Source of the DNA: Caldicellulosiruptor changbaiensis
Lineage (GTDB): Bacteria > Bacillota > Thermoanaerobacteria > Caldicellulosiruptorales > Caldicellulosiruptoraceae
Assembly (NCBI RefSeq): GCF_003999255.1
Contig: NZ_CP034791.1
Span: 515,001 to 579,000 of the forward strand
Direction: 5' to 3'
Length of the DNA: 64,000 nucleotides
Made by a program: the position numbers and the translations under genes. Below the pieces are notes generated by a model. It had not been told where the DNA came from, made no database searches, and worked only from the letters and a program-made list of their open reading frames with translations. This document shows, piece by piece, positions 28,011-37,397 of this stretch; the stretch's first letter is position 1; the number at the start of each line of letters is the position of its first letter.

Positions 28011-28988
28011 TTATGTTGTTTCTCTTTCAATAAGAGAAATAGGCAAAATGTTTTTATTTTCTACTTTTTTGCCTTCTATCAAATTTATCAGAATTTCAAT
28101 AGATTTTTTTGCAATTTCTTCTTTATTTTGCCTTATTGTTGTTATGGAAGGTTTATACCATGAAGCTATGTTAATGTCGTCAAATCCTATTATTTTTAAA
28201 TCATCAGGGACGCGTTTTTTAAAAGCCTCTGCAACTTTGATGGCTGTAATTGCTATCATATCACTACTTGCAAAAATACCATCGATAAATGGATTTTTTT
28301 CGAACAGATCATTGATTATTTTTTGATACTCCTCCATATCAAATTTATTTAATTTGGTTTCGACAACAACATGCTCAATATTATTTTCAGATACAACTTT
28401 CAAAAAGCCATAATATCTATCATTAGCAGGTGTATTTAATTCCAAGGGACCACTAATATGTGCTAAACATTTACATCCTTTTTGAATTAATAAATTAGTT
28501 GCTAAAACTGCTCCTGTAAAATTATCTGAAGTTATATAAGGTATATCATCAGATAGATATCTATCTAAGGCTACAATTGGAAAATTCAGATTTTTATAAT
28601 CTTCTATATCTAATGTGTGACTTCCCATGATTATCCCATCAACTTGATGTCTTTTTAACATGTTTATATATTCTTTCTCTTTTTCTGGATTTAAATATGA
28701 ATTACAAAGTAGAATTTTGTAGCCGTTTAAGGAAGCATAATATTCAATATATTTAGTAACTTCAGCAAAAAAAGGGTGGGAGACATCAGGAATAATAAGT
28801 CCAATAAAATAAGATCTTTTCTTATATAGAGCTCTTGCAATTTCATTTGGTTGATAGTTAAGCTCTTCCATGGCTTTGTAAACCTTTTTACGAGTCTCTT
28901 CACTGATATATCCTCTGTTATTTAGAACTCGAGAAACAGTTGTTACAGTAACTCCTGCTCTCTTTGCTACATCCTTTAAACTTGCCAT
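28011..28988 (-). CDS. LacI-family regulator of the fructoside locus
   Basis: A 325-residue repressor. The N-terminal helix-turn-helix and hinge read LKDVAKRAGVTVTTVSRVLN and NYQPNEIARALYKKRS. A periplasmic-binding-protein-like sensor follows (GLIIPDVSHPFFAEVTKYIE, DGIFASSDMIAITAIKVAEA, IIGFDDINIASW). It is divergent from the sugar ABC-GH32 operon, and the gap contains a 20-bp near-palindrome with the central CG and flanking TTGACA/TGTCAA typical of LacI-family operators. It therefore most likely represses that operon, with sucrose or a fructo-oligosaccharide (or their phosphate) as inducer. Start: ATG 28988 behind GGAGGT. Confidence 0.93.
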   Translation of the reverse strand: MASLKDVAKRAGVTVTTVSRVLNNRGYISEETRKKVYKAMEELNYQPNEIARALYKKRSYFIGLIIPDVSHPFFAEVTKYIEYYASLNGYKILLCNSYLNPEKEKEYINMLKRHQVDGIIMGSHTLDIEDYKNLNFPIVALDRYLSDDIPYITSDNFTGAVLATNLLIQKGCKCLAHISGPLELNTPANDRYYGFLKVVSENNIEHVVVETKLNKFDMEEYQKIINDLFEKNPFIDGIFASSDMIAITAIKVAEAFKKRVPDDLKIIGFDDINIASWYKPSITTIRQNKEEIAKKSIEILINLIEGKKVENKNILPISLIERETT

Positions 28989-29141
28989 TTTTATTATCTA
29001 CCTCCATATCTTATTTTATCATTAATTCGCATTAATTTTAAATTTATTATTAAATTTTTGTTGGCTCAGCGGTGTTAGTGTAGCAATTACCTCATCAATA
29101 TAAACAAAATCTGGTTTATGCAAAAATCACTAAAATTTTTG

Positions 29142-29182
29142 TATGTCAACCGCTTGACATATAATCAAAAGTGATATATACT
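29142..29182 (+). promoter_or_regulatory. Promoter with overlapping LacI-type operator
   Basis: TTGACA (29154-29159), a 17-base spacer and TATACT (29177-29182) form a near-consensus promoter. The -35 box is the right half of TATGTCAA-CCGC-TTGACATA (29142-29161), so repressor binding would block polymerase. Translation of the solute-binding protein starts 44 bases downstream of the -10. Confidence 0.85.
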
Positions 29183-29225
29183 TAAACTAAATTAAATTTT
29201 AATTTCAATGGAGGGTGGTTTTTTG

Positions 29226-30527
29226 ATGAGTTTAAAAAAATTTTTATCAACGATGATAGGTGTTGTGTTAGTTTTCATTTTAGTTTTTGGTATTTATTCA
29301 TTGAACATTACTGTTTCAAAAGCAGGATCTAAAAAGGTAAAAATAACTTTGATGAGCACAAAGGGTGAAATTAATTCTCAGTTAGAAGACGTAGCAAAAA
29401 GTTTTTCCAAAACTTATCCTAATGTAAATTTAGAGATTATTCCTGTTGGCGCAGGTCAGTCACCTTTTGAAAAACTCTCGACAATGTATGCATCTGGTAA
29501 TGCACCAAGTATTTCTATGATTGATTCTTCAGATGTAGCAAAATTTAAAAGTTACTTTTTAAATCTTACAAAAGAAAAATGGGTAAAAGACGCGATAAAT
29601 GGCACTTTGGATGATATTACATTTAATGGGCAAGTTATGGGTTTTCCTTTTGCTATTGAAGGCTATGGGCTTATTTACAATAAACAAGTAATTGAAAAAA
29701 CAATAGGGAAATTTAATCCTTCAACAATAAAAACAAGAAATGATTTAGAGAACCTATTTAAAAAACTTCAACAAAAGAAAGTTACACCTATTTTAATATC
29801 GCCTTTGGATTGGTCTTTGGGGGCCCATTATCTTGGCATAGCTTATGGTGCTCAGTCAAAAGATATGCAAAAGAATTATGAATTTATTAAAAAATTGAAA
29901 ACTGGGAAAGTAAATTTGCAAACAAACAAGGTATTTAACGGTTTGTTAGATACATTTGATATGCTTAGAAAGTACAATTATCTAAAGAATTCGCCTTTGG
30001 CTGGAACATACGAGCAAGGACCACAACTATTAGCAAATGGAAAAGTTGCTTTTTGGTTCATGGGTAACTGGGCATGGCCACAAATAAAAGATGCAAATCC
30101 ACAGAATAGCGAATATGGATTTTTACCAGTACCAATAAGCAATGATCCAAATGACTTTTATAACAAAGCAATTGTTGCTGGTCCATCTAAAATCCTTTGT
30201 ATTGATGCTAAGAATAATAGTAAAGCTCAGCAGTTAGCTGCAAAGCAATTTTTGAATTGGCTTGTGTATAATTCTGATGGACAAAAAGCATGGGTTTATA
30301 CTTTAAGCATAATTCCACCTTTTAAAAATATTAATTTAACTCCAAATGATCCTCTTGCAAAATCAATTATTAGTTACTTAAAAGAGGGTAGAACTTTTAG
30401 AACTCCTATTTTACCTTCTGATCATTGGCCTAAAGTAGGTGCTTCTATGCAAAAATACTTAGCAGGTATAATTAAACGCTCTCAATTATATACAGAAATA
30501 AAAAATTATTGGTTAACAGTAAAATAA
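29226..30527 (+). CDS. Sugar ABC transporter, solute-binding lipoprotein/protein
   Basis: A 433-residue family 1 extracellular solute-binding protein. A basic start and hydrophobic export segment (GVVLVFILVFGIYSLNITVS) precede the mature domain beginning KKVKITLMSTKGEINSQLED. The two-lobed fold is indicated by FPFAIEGYGLIYNKQV, GKVAFWFMGNWAWPQIKD and AIVAGPSKILCID. No lipobox Cys is evident, so anchoring would be by the uncleaved helix. ATG 29226 is chosen because GGAGGGTGG (29210-29218) lies before it; the earlier ATG at 29208 overlaps that site. First gene of an operon with two permeases and a GH32 enzyme, so the ligand is probably a fructoside such as sucrose. Confidence 0.92.
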   Translation: MSLKKFLSTMIGVVLVFILVFGIYSLNITVSKAGSKKVKITLMSTKGEINSQLEDVAKSFSKTYPNVNLEIIPVGAGQSPFEKLSTMYASGNAPSISMIDSSDVAKFKSYFLNLTKEKWVKDAINGTLDDITFNGQVMGFPFAIEGYGLIYNKQVIEKTIGKFNPSTIKTRNDLENLFKKLQQKKVTPILISPLDWSLGAHYLGIAYGAQSKDMQKNYEFIKKLKTGKVNLQTNKVFNGLLDTFDMLRKYNYLKNSPLAGTYEQGPQLLANGKVAFWFMGNWAWPQIKDANPQNSEYGFLPVPISNDPNDFYNKAIVAGPSKILCIDAKNNSKAQQLAAKQFLNWLVYNSDGQKAWVYTLSIIPPFKNINLTPNDPLAKSIISYLKEGRTFRTPILPSDHWPKVGASMQKYLAGIIKRSQLYTEIKNYWLTVK

Positions 30528-30535
30528 TTAAAAAC

Positions 30536-30575
30536 AAAAAGAAGGATAGTAGATTAAAGTCTGCTGTCCTTCTTT
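30536..30575 (+). terminator. Intercistronic hairpin between binding protein and permeases
   Basis: GAAGGATAGTAGA (30541-30553) pairs with TCTGCTGTCCTTC (30560-30572) with two mismatches and is followed by T-rich sequence. Such hairpins usually lower permease expression relative to the binding protein by partial termination or mRNA protection. Confidence 0.65.
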
Positions 30576-30605
30576 AATTCTTCTTTGTTATGAGGAGGAC
30601 AGATA

Positions 30606-31481
30606 ATGAAGAATAAGGCAAAAAATGTAGTTAATTATATAATTTTTACTGGTATAACGACAATGGTATTTTTAACAGTTGTGATTATTCCTTTCTTGTA
30701 CGGGGTTTATTTAACTTTAACTGATTGGAATGGTATTGAAGCTACAAAAAAGTATGTAGGTATTAGGAATTATATTTCGATTTTAAATGATTCTACTTTT
30801 TTATATTCCTTCACATTAACTCTAAAATATGTTTTTTTTAGTGTTTTGTTTATTAATCTTATAGCTTTTTTATTGGCTTATTTATTAACAAGCGGGATAA
30901 AGGGACAAAATGTCTTCAGAATTGCACTTTTCACTCCAAATTTAATAGGTGGTATTGTATTAGGGTTTATATGGCAATTTATTTTTAATAATACCTTACC
31001 TTATATTGGTCAAAAAATAGGACTTGGATTGATAAGTAATTCATGGTTAGCAAGTCCTCAGAAGGCTTTTTGGGCGTTAGTGATTGTAACAGTGTGGCAA
31101 TATTCTGGCTATATGATGATGATTTATATAGCTGGGCTTGTTGGAATACCTCAAGATATAATTGAGGCATCAACTATAGATGGAGCAGGTCAATTAACAA
31201 GGATTACTAAAATAATATTGCCCTTATTAGCACCTTCTTTTACAGTATCTGTATTTTTGTCTTTACAAAGAAGTTTCATGGTTTATGATTTGAATCTTGC
31301 TCTTACAAAAGGAGGTCCATTTAGAAGTACTGAACTTGTATCAATGCACGTTTATAGCGAAGCATTTCTATCCCAAAATTATGGAATTGGTCAAGCAAAA
31401 GCTATAATATTGTTTATTACAGTTGCCATTATAACTTCGATCCAGGTATACCTTAGTAAAAAAGCAGAGGTGGAAGCTTAA
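30606..31481 (+). CDS. Sugar ABC transporter permease (MalF type)
   Basis: A 291-residue membrane protein of the CUT1 carbohydrate family with about six helices. It starts with a short basic N-terminus and the helix IIFTGITTMVFLTVVIIPFL. The cytoplasmic coupling motif (EAA loop) reads EASTIDGAGQLTRITKIILP. It has a clear ribosome site (GAGGAGG). It is followed without a gap by the second permease, with which it forms the channel. No dedicated ATPase gene is in the operon; like many CUT1 systems it presumably shares an MsmK-type ATPase encoded elsewhere. Confidence 0.94.
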   Translation: MKNKAKNVVNYIIFTGITTMVFLTVVIIPFLYGVYLTLTDWNGIEATKKYVGIRNYISILNDSTFLYSFTLTLKYVFFSVLFINLIAFLLAYLLTSGIKGQNVFRIALFTPNLIGGIVLGFIWQFIFNNTLPYIGQKIGLGLISNSWLASPQKAFWALVIVTVWQYSGYMMMIYIAGLVGIPQDIIEASTIDGAGQLTRITKIILPLLAPSFTVSVFLSLQRSFMVYDLNLALTKGGPFRSTELVSMHVYSEAFLSQNYGIGQAKAIILFITVAIITSIQVYLSKKAEVEA

Positions 31482-32306
31482 ATGTCTAAGAAGGTTTATA
31501 AAGATTATATTAAATTTTTTATTGTCTTGCTTATTTCTCTTTTATATATATTACCATTTATTGCTGTTATTATTAATTCATTTAAAACAACAAATGATAT
31601 AATGGCGAATCCATTAAGTTTACCAACAAAGTTTAGTGTATCAAACTATATCAAAGCAGCAGAAAAAATGACCTATTTAAGAGGATTTTTGAATACTTTA
31701 ATAATTACTTTTTTTAGTATTGGTGGTATTGTAGTGTTTTCTGCAATGACTGCATATTTATTTGTAAGAAAGAAATGGAAATTAAATAGATTGGTATTTA
31801 GTCTTATGATAGCTTCTATGATTATACCTTTTCAAGCTATCATGATTCCCTTGGTAAAAATCTATGGAACTCTCAATTTACTTAACAATATGTGGACATT
31901 AATTTACATGTATTGGGGATTTGGAGCAGCCTTTGCTGTTTTTATGTATCATGGGTTTATAAAAGGTATTCCTTATGAATTGGAAGAAGCAGCTTATGTT
32001 GAAGGTGCAACGGAATTTCAAACTTTTTGGAAAGTAGTATTTCCTCTTTTAAAACCAGTGACTACTACAATTGTGATATTAGATGGACTTTGGATATGGA
32101 ATGACTTTTTATTACCAAGTCTCATACTGATTTCAGCTGAAAAAAGAACTTTACAACTTTCAACATTTTATTTTTATGGTACCTATACTGCTGATTATGG
32201 ATTAGCCATGGCAGCATTAATTTTAACGATAACACCTATAATTATTGTGTATCTTATTTTACAGAAAAATATTATTAACGGTATCTTAAAAGGAGCAATA
32301 AAATAA
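31482..32306 (+). CDS. Sugar ABC transporter permease (MalG type)
   Basis: A 274-residue partner permease with six helices. The first is FFIVLLISLLYILPFIAVII, and the coupling EAA loop is EEAAYVEGATEFQTFWKVVF. Its ATG directly follows the stop codon of the first permease, so the two are cotranslated. It completes the fructoside importer; the GH32 gene follows 23 bases later. Conserved C-terminal pattern LAMAALILTITPIIIVYLIL. Confidence 0.94.
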   Translation: MSKKVYKDYIKFFIVLLISLLYILPFIAVIINSFKTTNDIMANPLSLPTKFSVSNYIKAAEKMTYLRGFLNTLIITFFSIGGIVVFSAMTAYLFVRKKWKLNRLVFSLMIASMIIPFQAIMIPLVKIYGTLNLLNNMWTLIYMYWGFGAAFAVFMYHGFIKGIPYELEEAAYVEGATEFQTFWKVVFPLLKPVTTTIVILDGLWIWNDFLLPSLILISAEKRTLQLSTFYFYGTYTADYGLAMAALILTITPIIIVYLILQKNIINGILKGAIK

Positions 32307-32329
32307 ATAACAAAATTGGAGTGTCAAAT

Positions 32330-33784
32330 ATGGAAAAATTAGATCTACTAAAAAAGGCTAATGACTACGTACAAACGTATAAGAGTAAAATTAATAAAAA
32401 ATATCGCTTAAAATTTCATTTAATGGGCGAATGCGGATGGATAAATGATCCGAATGGTTTTGTCTATTATAATGGAGTCTATCACTGTTTTTTTCAGTAT
32501 AATCCATTTGAGCCTTTTTGGAATGCAACTTATTGGGGACACGCAATAAGTGATGATATGATTAAATGGGAATATATGCCAATTGCTTTAGCTCCTGATA
32601 TGGATTATGATAAAGATGGTTGTTTTTCAGGAAGTGCAATTGAAAAGGACGGAAAACTATATTTAGTATATACTGGTCACATAAATAAGAATCACAATAA
32701 TTATATTCAAACTCAATGTCTTGCATTTTCAGAAGATGGTATAACGTTCCAGAAATATACTAATAATCCTATTATTGATTTAAATGATTTACCAGATGAT
32801 TCAAACAAAAAAGATTTTAGAGATCCTAAGATTTTTAAGATGGATGATTATTATTATATGGTGATTGCTTCTCAAGATAAAAAAGGTAGAGGTCAAATTT
32901 TACTTTATAAATCGCAAGACCTAATAAAATGGAATTATGTTAATACGATTTTGAAAAATGAAAATATAATTGATGGAGATGTTTGGGAGTGTCCCGATTT
33001 ATTTTCTCTATGTGATCATGATATTTTGATTCTATCATATCAAAAAAAAGAAGGGGAAAAAGTTCTTAAAAGTGAAAGTATATATTTTGTTGGTAAAATG
33101 GATTATGAAAGAGGTAATTTTAAGATTGATTATTACAATAAATTAGATTATGGTAGGCATTTTTATGCACCACAAACAACAGTTGCACCTGATGGTAGAA
33201 GACTGATGATAGCATGGATGGATAATTGGAATGTAAAAATTCCAACTCAGCACGGACATAACTGGGCTGGGGCTTTAACTTTACCTCGGCAATTGGAGTA
33301 TGTAAATAATAAATTAATTACAAAACCTATTTATGAGATTGAAAGATATAAAAAGGAAAGGATTAGTGTGGAAAAGAATATTAATAATGATGAAATAAAG
33401 TTAGATTGTTGTAATTTAGATACATTTGAAGTAGACTTTAGTATGAGTTTTAATGAATTGAAGAACATAGATATAGAATTTTATGACAAAGCAAATAATA
33501 AAAAACCTTTCTTTATGATGAGTTATAATTCAATATTAAAAAAATTTGAAGTCGAAATTGTTGAATGTGAGGAAATACAACAAGAGTGTATTCCTTCAAT
33601 TGCTATAGATGATTTATTAAAGATAAAATTATTAGTAGACACTTCGTCAGTAGAGATTTTTCTTAATGAGGGAGAAATAGTTTTTACTTATAGAATTTAT
33701 CCAGCTGAAAAAATGGATTTTGTCAAGGTACAAATATACGGCCAAGGCAAGATATCTGCAAAAATATATGAAATAAAAATTTGA
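32330..33784 (+). CDS. GH32 beta-fructosidase / sucrose hydrolase
   Basis: A 484-residue intracellular GH32 enzyme that hydrolyses beta-fructosides (sucrose, sucrose-6-phosphate or short fructans). The five-bladed propeller carries the nucleophile in WINDPNGF (Asp near 40), FRDPKIFK near 163 and the acid/base Glu in WECPDLF near 219. A beta-sandwich domain forms the C-terminus (VDTSSVEIFLNEGEIVFTY). It has no signal peptide, matching uptake of the intact sugar by the ABC system just upstream. ATG 32330 is chosen because TTGGAG lies nine bases before it; a GTG at 32321 touches that site. The transporter is ABC and not PTS, so unphosphorylated sugars are the likelier substrates. Confidence 0.93.
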   Translation: MEKLDLLKKANDYVQTYKSKINKKYRLKFHLMGECGWINDPNGFVYYNGVYHCFFQYNPFEPFWNATYWGHAISDDMIKWEYMPIALAPDMDYDKDGCFSGSAIEKDGKLYLVYTGHINKNHNNYIQTQCLAFSEDGITFQKYTNNPIIDLNDLPDDSNKKDFRDPKIFKMDDYYYMVIASQDKKGRGQILLYKSQDLIKWNYVNTILKNENIIDGDVWECPDLFSLCDHDILILSYQKKEGEKVLKSESIYFVGKMDYERGNFKIDYYNKLDYGRHFYAPQTTVAPDGRRLMIAWMDNWNVKIPTQHGHNWAGALTLPRQLEYVNNKLITKPIYEIERYKKERISVEKNINNDEIKLDCCNLDTFEVDFSMSFNELKNIDIEFYDKANNKKPFFMMSYNSILKKFEVEIVECEEIQQECIPSIAIDDLLKIKLLVDTSSVEIFLNEGEIVFTYRIYPAEKMDFVKVQIYGQGKISAKIYEIKI

Positions 33785-33790
33785 TTTATG

Positions 33791-33830
33791 CCCCCTTGCT
33801 TTAAAAAGTTTTATATAACAAGGGGGATTC
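33791..33830 (+). terminator. Rho-independent terminator of the fructoside operon
   Basis: CCCCCTTG (33791-33798) pairs exactly with CAAGGGGG (33819-33826), followed by ATTCCTTTTATTTTT. Confidence 0.85.
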
Positions 33831-33865
33831 CTTTTATTTTTCATTCATAAATATTCTTATTTCAT

Positions 33866-34163
33866 TCAAAGAGAACTCAAAAATTCACTAAGCTTTTTAA
33901 TTTATTCAGGTGAAAGTTTGGATGTATGTTTCAAAAGTTCTCTGACTTCTGGAGATATTTCAACAATGTCTTCTTTAAAAAATTCTGACAGACTTATATT
34001 AAAAGCTTTACACAAATTTCCAATTGTTGAGATAGTAGGTTGTTTTATACCTCTTTCGATGTCCTATAAGTTTGATTGTCCGATATTTACTAAATCTTGC
34101 TAATTTATATTGGCTAATTTTGTATCTTTTTCTTAGTTATTTAATTCTTTTTCCTACATCCAT
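33866..34163 (-). pseudogene. Degenerate XRE-family helix-turn-helix regulator
   Basis: Read on the minus strand from ATG 34163: MDVGKRIK, stop, LRKRYKISQYKLA, a frame slip, then ERGIKQPTISTIGNLCKAFN and ISLSEFFKEDIVEISPEVRE, ending at the TGA at 33866. This is a textbook XRE/Cro helix-turn-helix protein of about 95 residues. It is broken by three in-frame stops (two TAA, one TAG) and a one-base shift. No active product is expected. Confidence 0.8.
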
Positions 34164-34256
34164 ATTCTGATCGCTCCTGATCCTACAGTACTTCATTAAT
34201 AATAAAAATTTATGGAATGAATAACAAAAGAATGCATGATACACAATATATCATTT

Positions 34257-34440
34257 TTAATTAATTATCTTCTCATATTGAAGTGCGATTGTAAGAATTT
34301 CTTTAATATAATTCTTTGCTTGATCATTCAAACTTCACCATTAAAAATAATTATTTCTTTAGAATTTTCAAGTTTAACAAGCAAGTCTTTTATAATTTTT
34401 ACAACATCTTTTTGTTTTTCAAAGCAATTTCTATTATGAT
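34257..34440 (-). pseudogene. Degenerate small gene upstream of the XRE remnant
   Basis: Minus-strand frames read FEKQKDVVKIIKDLLVKLEN, then SKEIIIFNGEV. After a one-base shift they continue NDQAKNYIKEILTIALQYEK to a TAA at 34257. The sequence looks like a genuine helical protein broken by one frameshift, with no start codon identified. The family is not recognised. It may have been the partner of the adjacent XRE regulator. Confidence 0.4.
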
Positions 34441-34442
34441 TT

Positions 34443-34643
34443 TTTGGGTTCATTAATTTTTTGAATACTCCAGAAAAGTATACAGTACCACTTTTGTTTG
34501 CTCAGTTTAAAGGAATATATGTTACAGACTGGGCACTTATGATAGCTGCATCTACGATAGCAATAATTCCTGTTTTGATTGTTTATTTGCTGGGGCAAAA
34601 ATATATAATTGAAACTATTGCTTTGACAGGTATAAAAAGTTAG
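34443..34643 (+). pseudogene. C-terminal remnant of a MalG-type sugar permease
   Basis: The plus-strand frame reads FINFLNTPEKYTVPLLFAQF, then GIYVTDWALMIAASTIAIIP, ending in a typical permease C-terminus before TAG. Only about 65 of the usual 275 residues remain. It lies just upstream of the GH36 gene on the same strand. An alpha-galactoside ABC transporter probably once stood here and was deleted. Confidence 0.8.
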
Positions 34644-34791
34644 CATACTGTAATTAAATGGTAAAGACATATCAAATATTTAAAAAATATATCAAGATTT
34701 TAAATTGCTATAGAAAAAGAAAGTACCTTGATGATATTATTAAAGTTGCGGGATAAAAATTTATAAAGAACATAAAGAAGGGGGCAACAAA

Positions 34792-36984
34792 ATGCCAATA
34801 AAATTCAATCCTCAAACATCCATGTTTTTCATAGAAGCAAAGGATACAAGCTATGTAATAAAGCTTTTCAAAGGCAAATACTTAGCACATGTTTATTGGG
34901 GAAAAAAAATAAAAGAGTTTGAATGGATGGATATAGACATTACAGCAGGAAGAGTCTTTGGTGCAACGCCAGACCCCAACGATAAAACATATTCTTTTGA
35001 GACTATGCCACAGGAATATCCAGCATATGGAAATTCAGATTTCAGGCATCCTGCATACCAAATCGAACAGGAAGATGGCTCTCGCATTACAAACTTAGTT
35101 TACAAAACTCACAGAATCTATGATGGAAAGCCCAAACTTGAAGGTCTTCCAGCAACATATGTCGAGTCATCTGATGAAGCCCAGACACTGGAGATTGACC
35201 TTTATGATGATTTGATTGACTTGAAAGTCACATTGATTTATACAGCCTACAAAGATTATGATGCAATAACAAGAAGCGTAAGATTTGAGAACTTAGGAAA
35301 ACAAAAACTAAAAATCCTTCGTGCAATGAGTGCATGTGTTGACTTTCCAGAAGGGGATTTTGAACTTTTGCACCTGTGGGGTTCATGGGCAAGAGAAAGA
35401 TACATAGAGAGAACTCCTCTTATCCACGGAACTCAGATAATTGAAAGTGCAAGAGGTGAAAGCTCACATCAGCACAATCCGTTTATAGCACTTTTATCAA
35501 AGGGTGCGACCGAAAAGTTTGGAGATGTTTATGGGTTTTCTCTTGTCTACAGTGGTAATTTTGCTGCAATTGTTGAAAAAGACCAGTACAACCTTGTTAG
35601 GGTGACAATTGGTATAAATCCATTTGAGTTCACCTGGGTGTTAGATCCAGGCGAGAAGTTTCAGACACCCGAGGTTGTAATGGTTTATTCACAAGAGGGC
35701 TTGGGAGGAATGTCTCGCACATACCACAAGCTTTACAGAAAAAGACTTTGCAGAGGAGCATATCGAGACAAGAGAAGACCGATTCTTATAAACAGCTGGG
35801 AAGCAGCATATTTCAATTTCAATGAAGAAAAGCTTTTGGCATTGGCAAAAGAGGCAAAAGAGCTTGGGATTGAGCTGTTTGTTTTAGATGATGGTTGGTT
35901 TGGTAAAAGAGACGATGATACAAGCTCACTTGGAGACTGGTTTGTTGACAGAAGAAAGCTTCCAAACGGTTTGGACGGGCTTGGGAAAAAGTTAAATGAA
36001 ATGGGGCTCAAATTTGGACTGTGGTTTGAGCCTGAGATGGTCTCGCCAGATAGTGAGCTTTACAGGAAACATCCTGATTGGTGCATACAGGTGCGAGGAA
36101 GGACACTGACACAGTGCAGGAACCAGTACGTTTTGGACATCACGAGAGAAGATGTGAGAAAAGAAATTTTAAGGATGATGAAAGAGATTCTAAAAGCAGC
36201 TCCAATTGAATATATAAAGTGGGACATGAACAGGCCCTTAACAGAAGCTTACTCTCTTGCTCTTCCACCAGAGAGGCAAAAAGAGGTCTTCCACAGATAT
36301 GTTTTAGGACTTTATCAAATGATGGAAGAGCTTACAACAGAGTTTCCACACATCTTATTTGAAGGATGTTCTGGCGGTGGTGGAAGGTTTGACCCGGGAA
36401 TTTTGTATTACATGCCTCAAATTTGGACAAGCGATGACACAGACGCAATCGAAAGGCTTAAAATCCAGTTTGGAACAAGCATAGTGTATCCAGCATCAAC
36501 TATGGGTGCGCATGTATCAATTGTACCAAACCATCAGGTTGGTAGGATAACACCAATGAAGACAAGAGGAATTGTAGCACTTTCTGGCTGTTTTGGATAT
36601 GAGCTTGATTTGACAAAACTATCTCAAGAGGATAAAGAAGAGATAAAGAGACAGATTGAACTTTACAAGAGAATTTGGCATATAATATTTGAAGGTGATT
36701 TGTACAGGCTAATTTCTCCATTTGAAGAAAATGTAGCTGCTTGGATGTTTGTAACAGAAGACAAAAATGAGGCAGTTGTGTTTTATGTGAATATATTAGG
36801 TGAGCCAAATCCGTCAATAAAGAGACTCAAGCTTGACGGGCTTGATCCTGATAAGAAGTATATTATTGAAGGCGATGAAAAGATTAGGTTTGGAGATGAA
36901 CTTATGAACATAGGAATAATGATTCCACGTACATGGGGTGATTTTAATTCTCATATGTGGATTTTAAAAGCTGTTCTGGGGTAA
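34792..36984 (+). CDS. galA: GH36 alpha-galactosidase
   Basis: A 730-residue intracellular enzyme that removes alpha-1,6-galactose from raffinose, melibiose or galactomannan fragments. The N-terminal beta-supersandwich (1-310) is followed by the catalytic barrel: PILINSWEAAYFNFNEEKLL, ELFVLDDGWFG, KFGLWFEPEMVSPDS, the nucleophile Asp in IKWDMNRPL near 480, HILFEGCSGGGGRFD, and the acid/base Asp in WTSDDTDAIER near 545. The C-terminal beta-domain includes RTWGDFNSHMWILKAV-like sequence. Length fits the AgaA/Mel36A type. The ribosome site is GAAGGGGGC. It has lost its neighbouring transporter (remnant at 34443). Confidence 0.95.
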   Translation: MPIKFNPQTSMFFIEAKDTSYVIKLFKGKYLAHVYWGKKIKEFEWMDIDITAGRVFGATPDPNDKTYSFETMPQEYPAYGNSDFRHPAYQIEQEDGSRITNLVYKTHRIYDGKPKLEGLPATYVESSDEAQTLEIDLYDDLIDLKVTLIYTAYKDYDAITRSVRFENLGKQKLKILRAMSACVDFPEGDFELLHLWGSWARERYIERTPLIHGTQIIESARGESSHQHNPFIALLSKGATEKFGDVYGFSLVYSGNFAAIVEKDQYNLVRVTIGINPFEFTWVLDPGEKFQTPEVVMVYSQEGLGGMSRTYHKLYRKRLCRGAYRDKRRPILINSWEAAYFNFNEEKLLALAKEAKELGIELFVLDDGWFGKRDDDTSSLGDWFVDRRKLPNGLDGLGKKLNEMGLKFGLWFEPEMVSPDSELYRKHPDWCIQVRGRTLTQCRNQYVLDITREDVRKEILRMMKEILKAAPIEYIKWDMNRPLTEAYSLALPPERQKEVFHRYVLGLYQMMEELTTEFPHILFEGCSGGGGRFDPGILYYMPQIWTSDDTDAIERLKIQFGTSIVYPASTMGAHVSIVPNHQVGRITPMKTRGIVALSGCFGYELDLTKLSQEDKEEIKRQIELYKRIWHIIFEGDLYRLISPFEENVAAWMFVTEDKNEAVVFYVNILGEPNPSIKRLKLDGLDPDKKYIIEGDEKIRFGDELMNIGIMIPRTWGDFNSHMWILKAVLG

Positions 36985-37088
36985 AATATTTACAAAATTT
37001 TAAATAAAAAAGAGCTTTCTACTCTTGGTAAAGAGAAGAATAAAATAAAAAGTGGAAAAACAAGAAATTCACACGAGGGGGAACCCGA

Positions 37089-37397
37089 ATGGCTTTAATC
37101 AACCTGGAAACGACCCTGCAGCGGGTCTGTACAACGCTTGCCAAATTGACTCCGACGCAAGGTCTGGAGATCCTCTCGTATAAGCGTAATCGAGGGATTA
37201 CTATTCTGAAGCTTGATGAGAAAACTTTTTTAGTGCGCGAGCGAGGCTATGAAAAGGGCGAGTTCCGCGTTTCAGAATCAGATCTTCCTAAACTGCTCAA
37301 ATCCCTAATGAAGAGGGAGTTTCCACGGAGCCGCAAGTTACGAATCTACCGGCTCGCCGGTCCAGATGAGATGGAACGACCCCGGAAAAAACTCTGA
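37089..37397 (+). CDS. Small conserved-looking protein of foreign base composition
   Basis: A 102-residue protein with no family I can name. It is basic: QRVCTTLAKLTPTQGLEILS, LKLDEKTFLVRERGYEKGEF, LLKSLMKREFPRSRKLRIYR. It has no signal peptide or membrane helix, and its size and charge would fit nucleic-acid binding. The codons are strikingly GC-rich (CTG, CGC, CGG, GGC, ACG) compared with every neighbour; by eye about half G+C against about one third. This indicates recent transfer from a less AT-rich genome. A good ribosome site (AGGGGGAACCCGA) precedes the ATG. The foreign composition continues to about 37460. Confidence 0.6.
   Translation: MALINLETTLQRVCTTLAKLTPTQGLEILSYKRNRGITILKLDEKTFLVRERGYEKGEFRVSESDLPKLLKSLMKREFPRSRKLRIYRLAGPDEMERPRKKL

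Noticed and set aside
33918-34103. 61-codon plus-strand frame
   Set aside because: It is antisense to the XRE regulator remnant, whose protein pattern on the minus strand is unmistakable.
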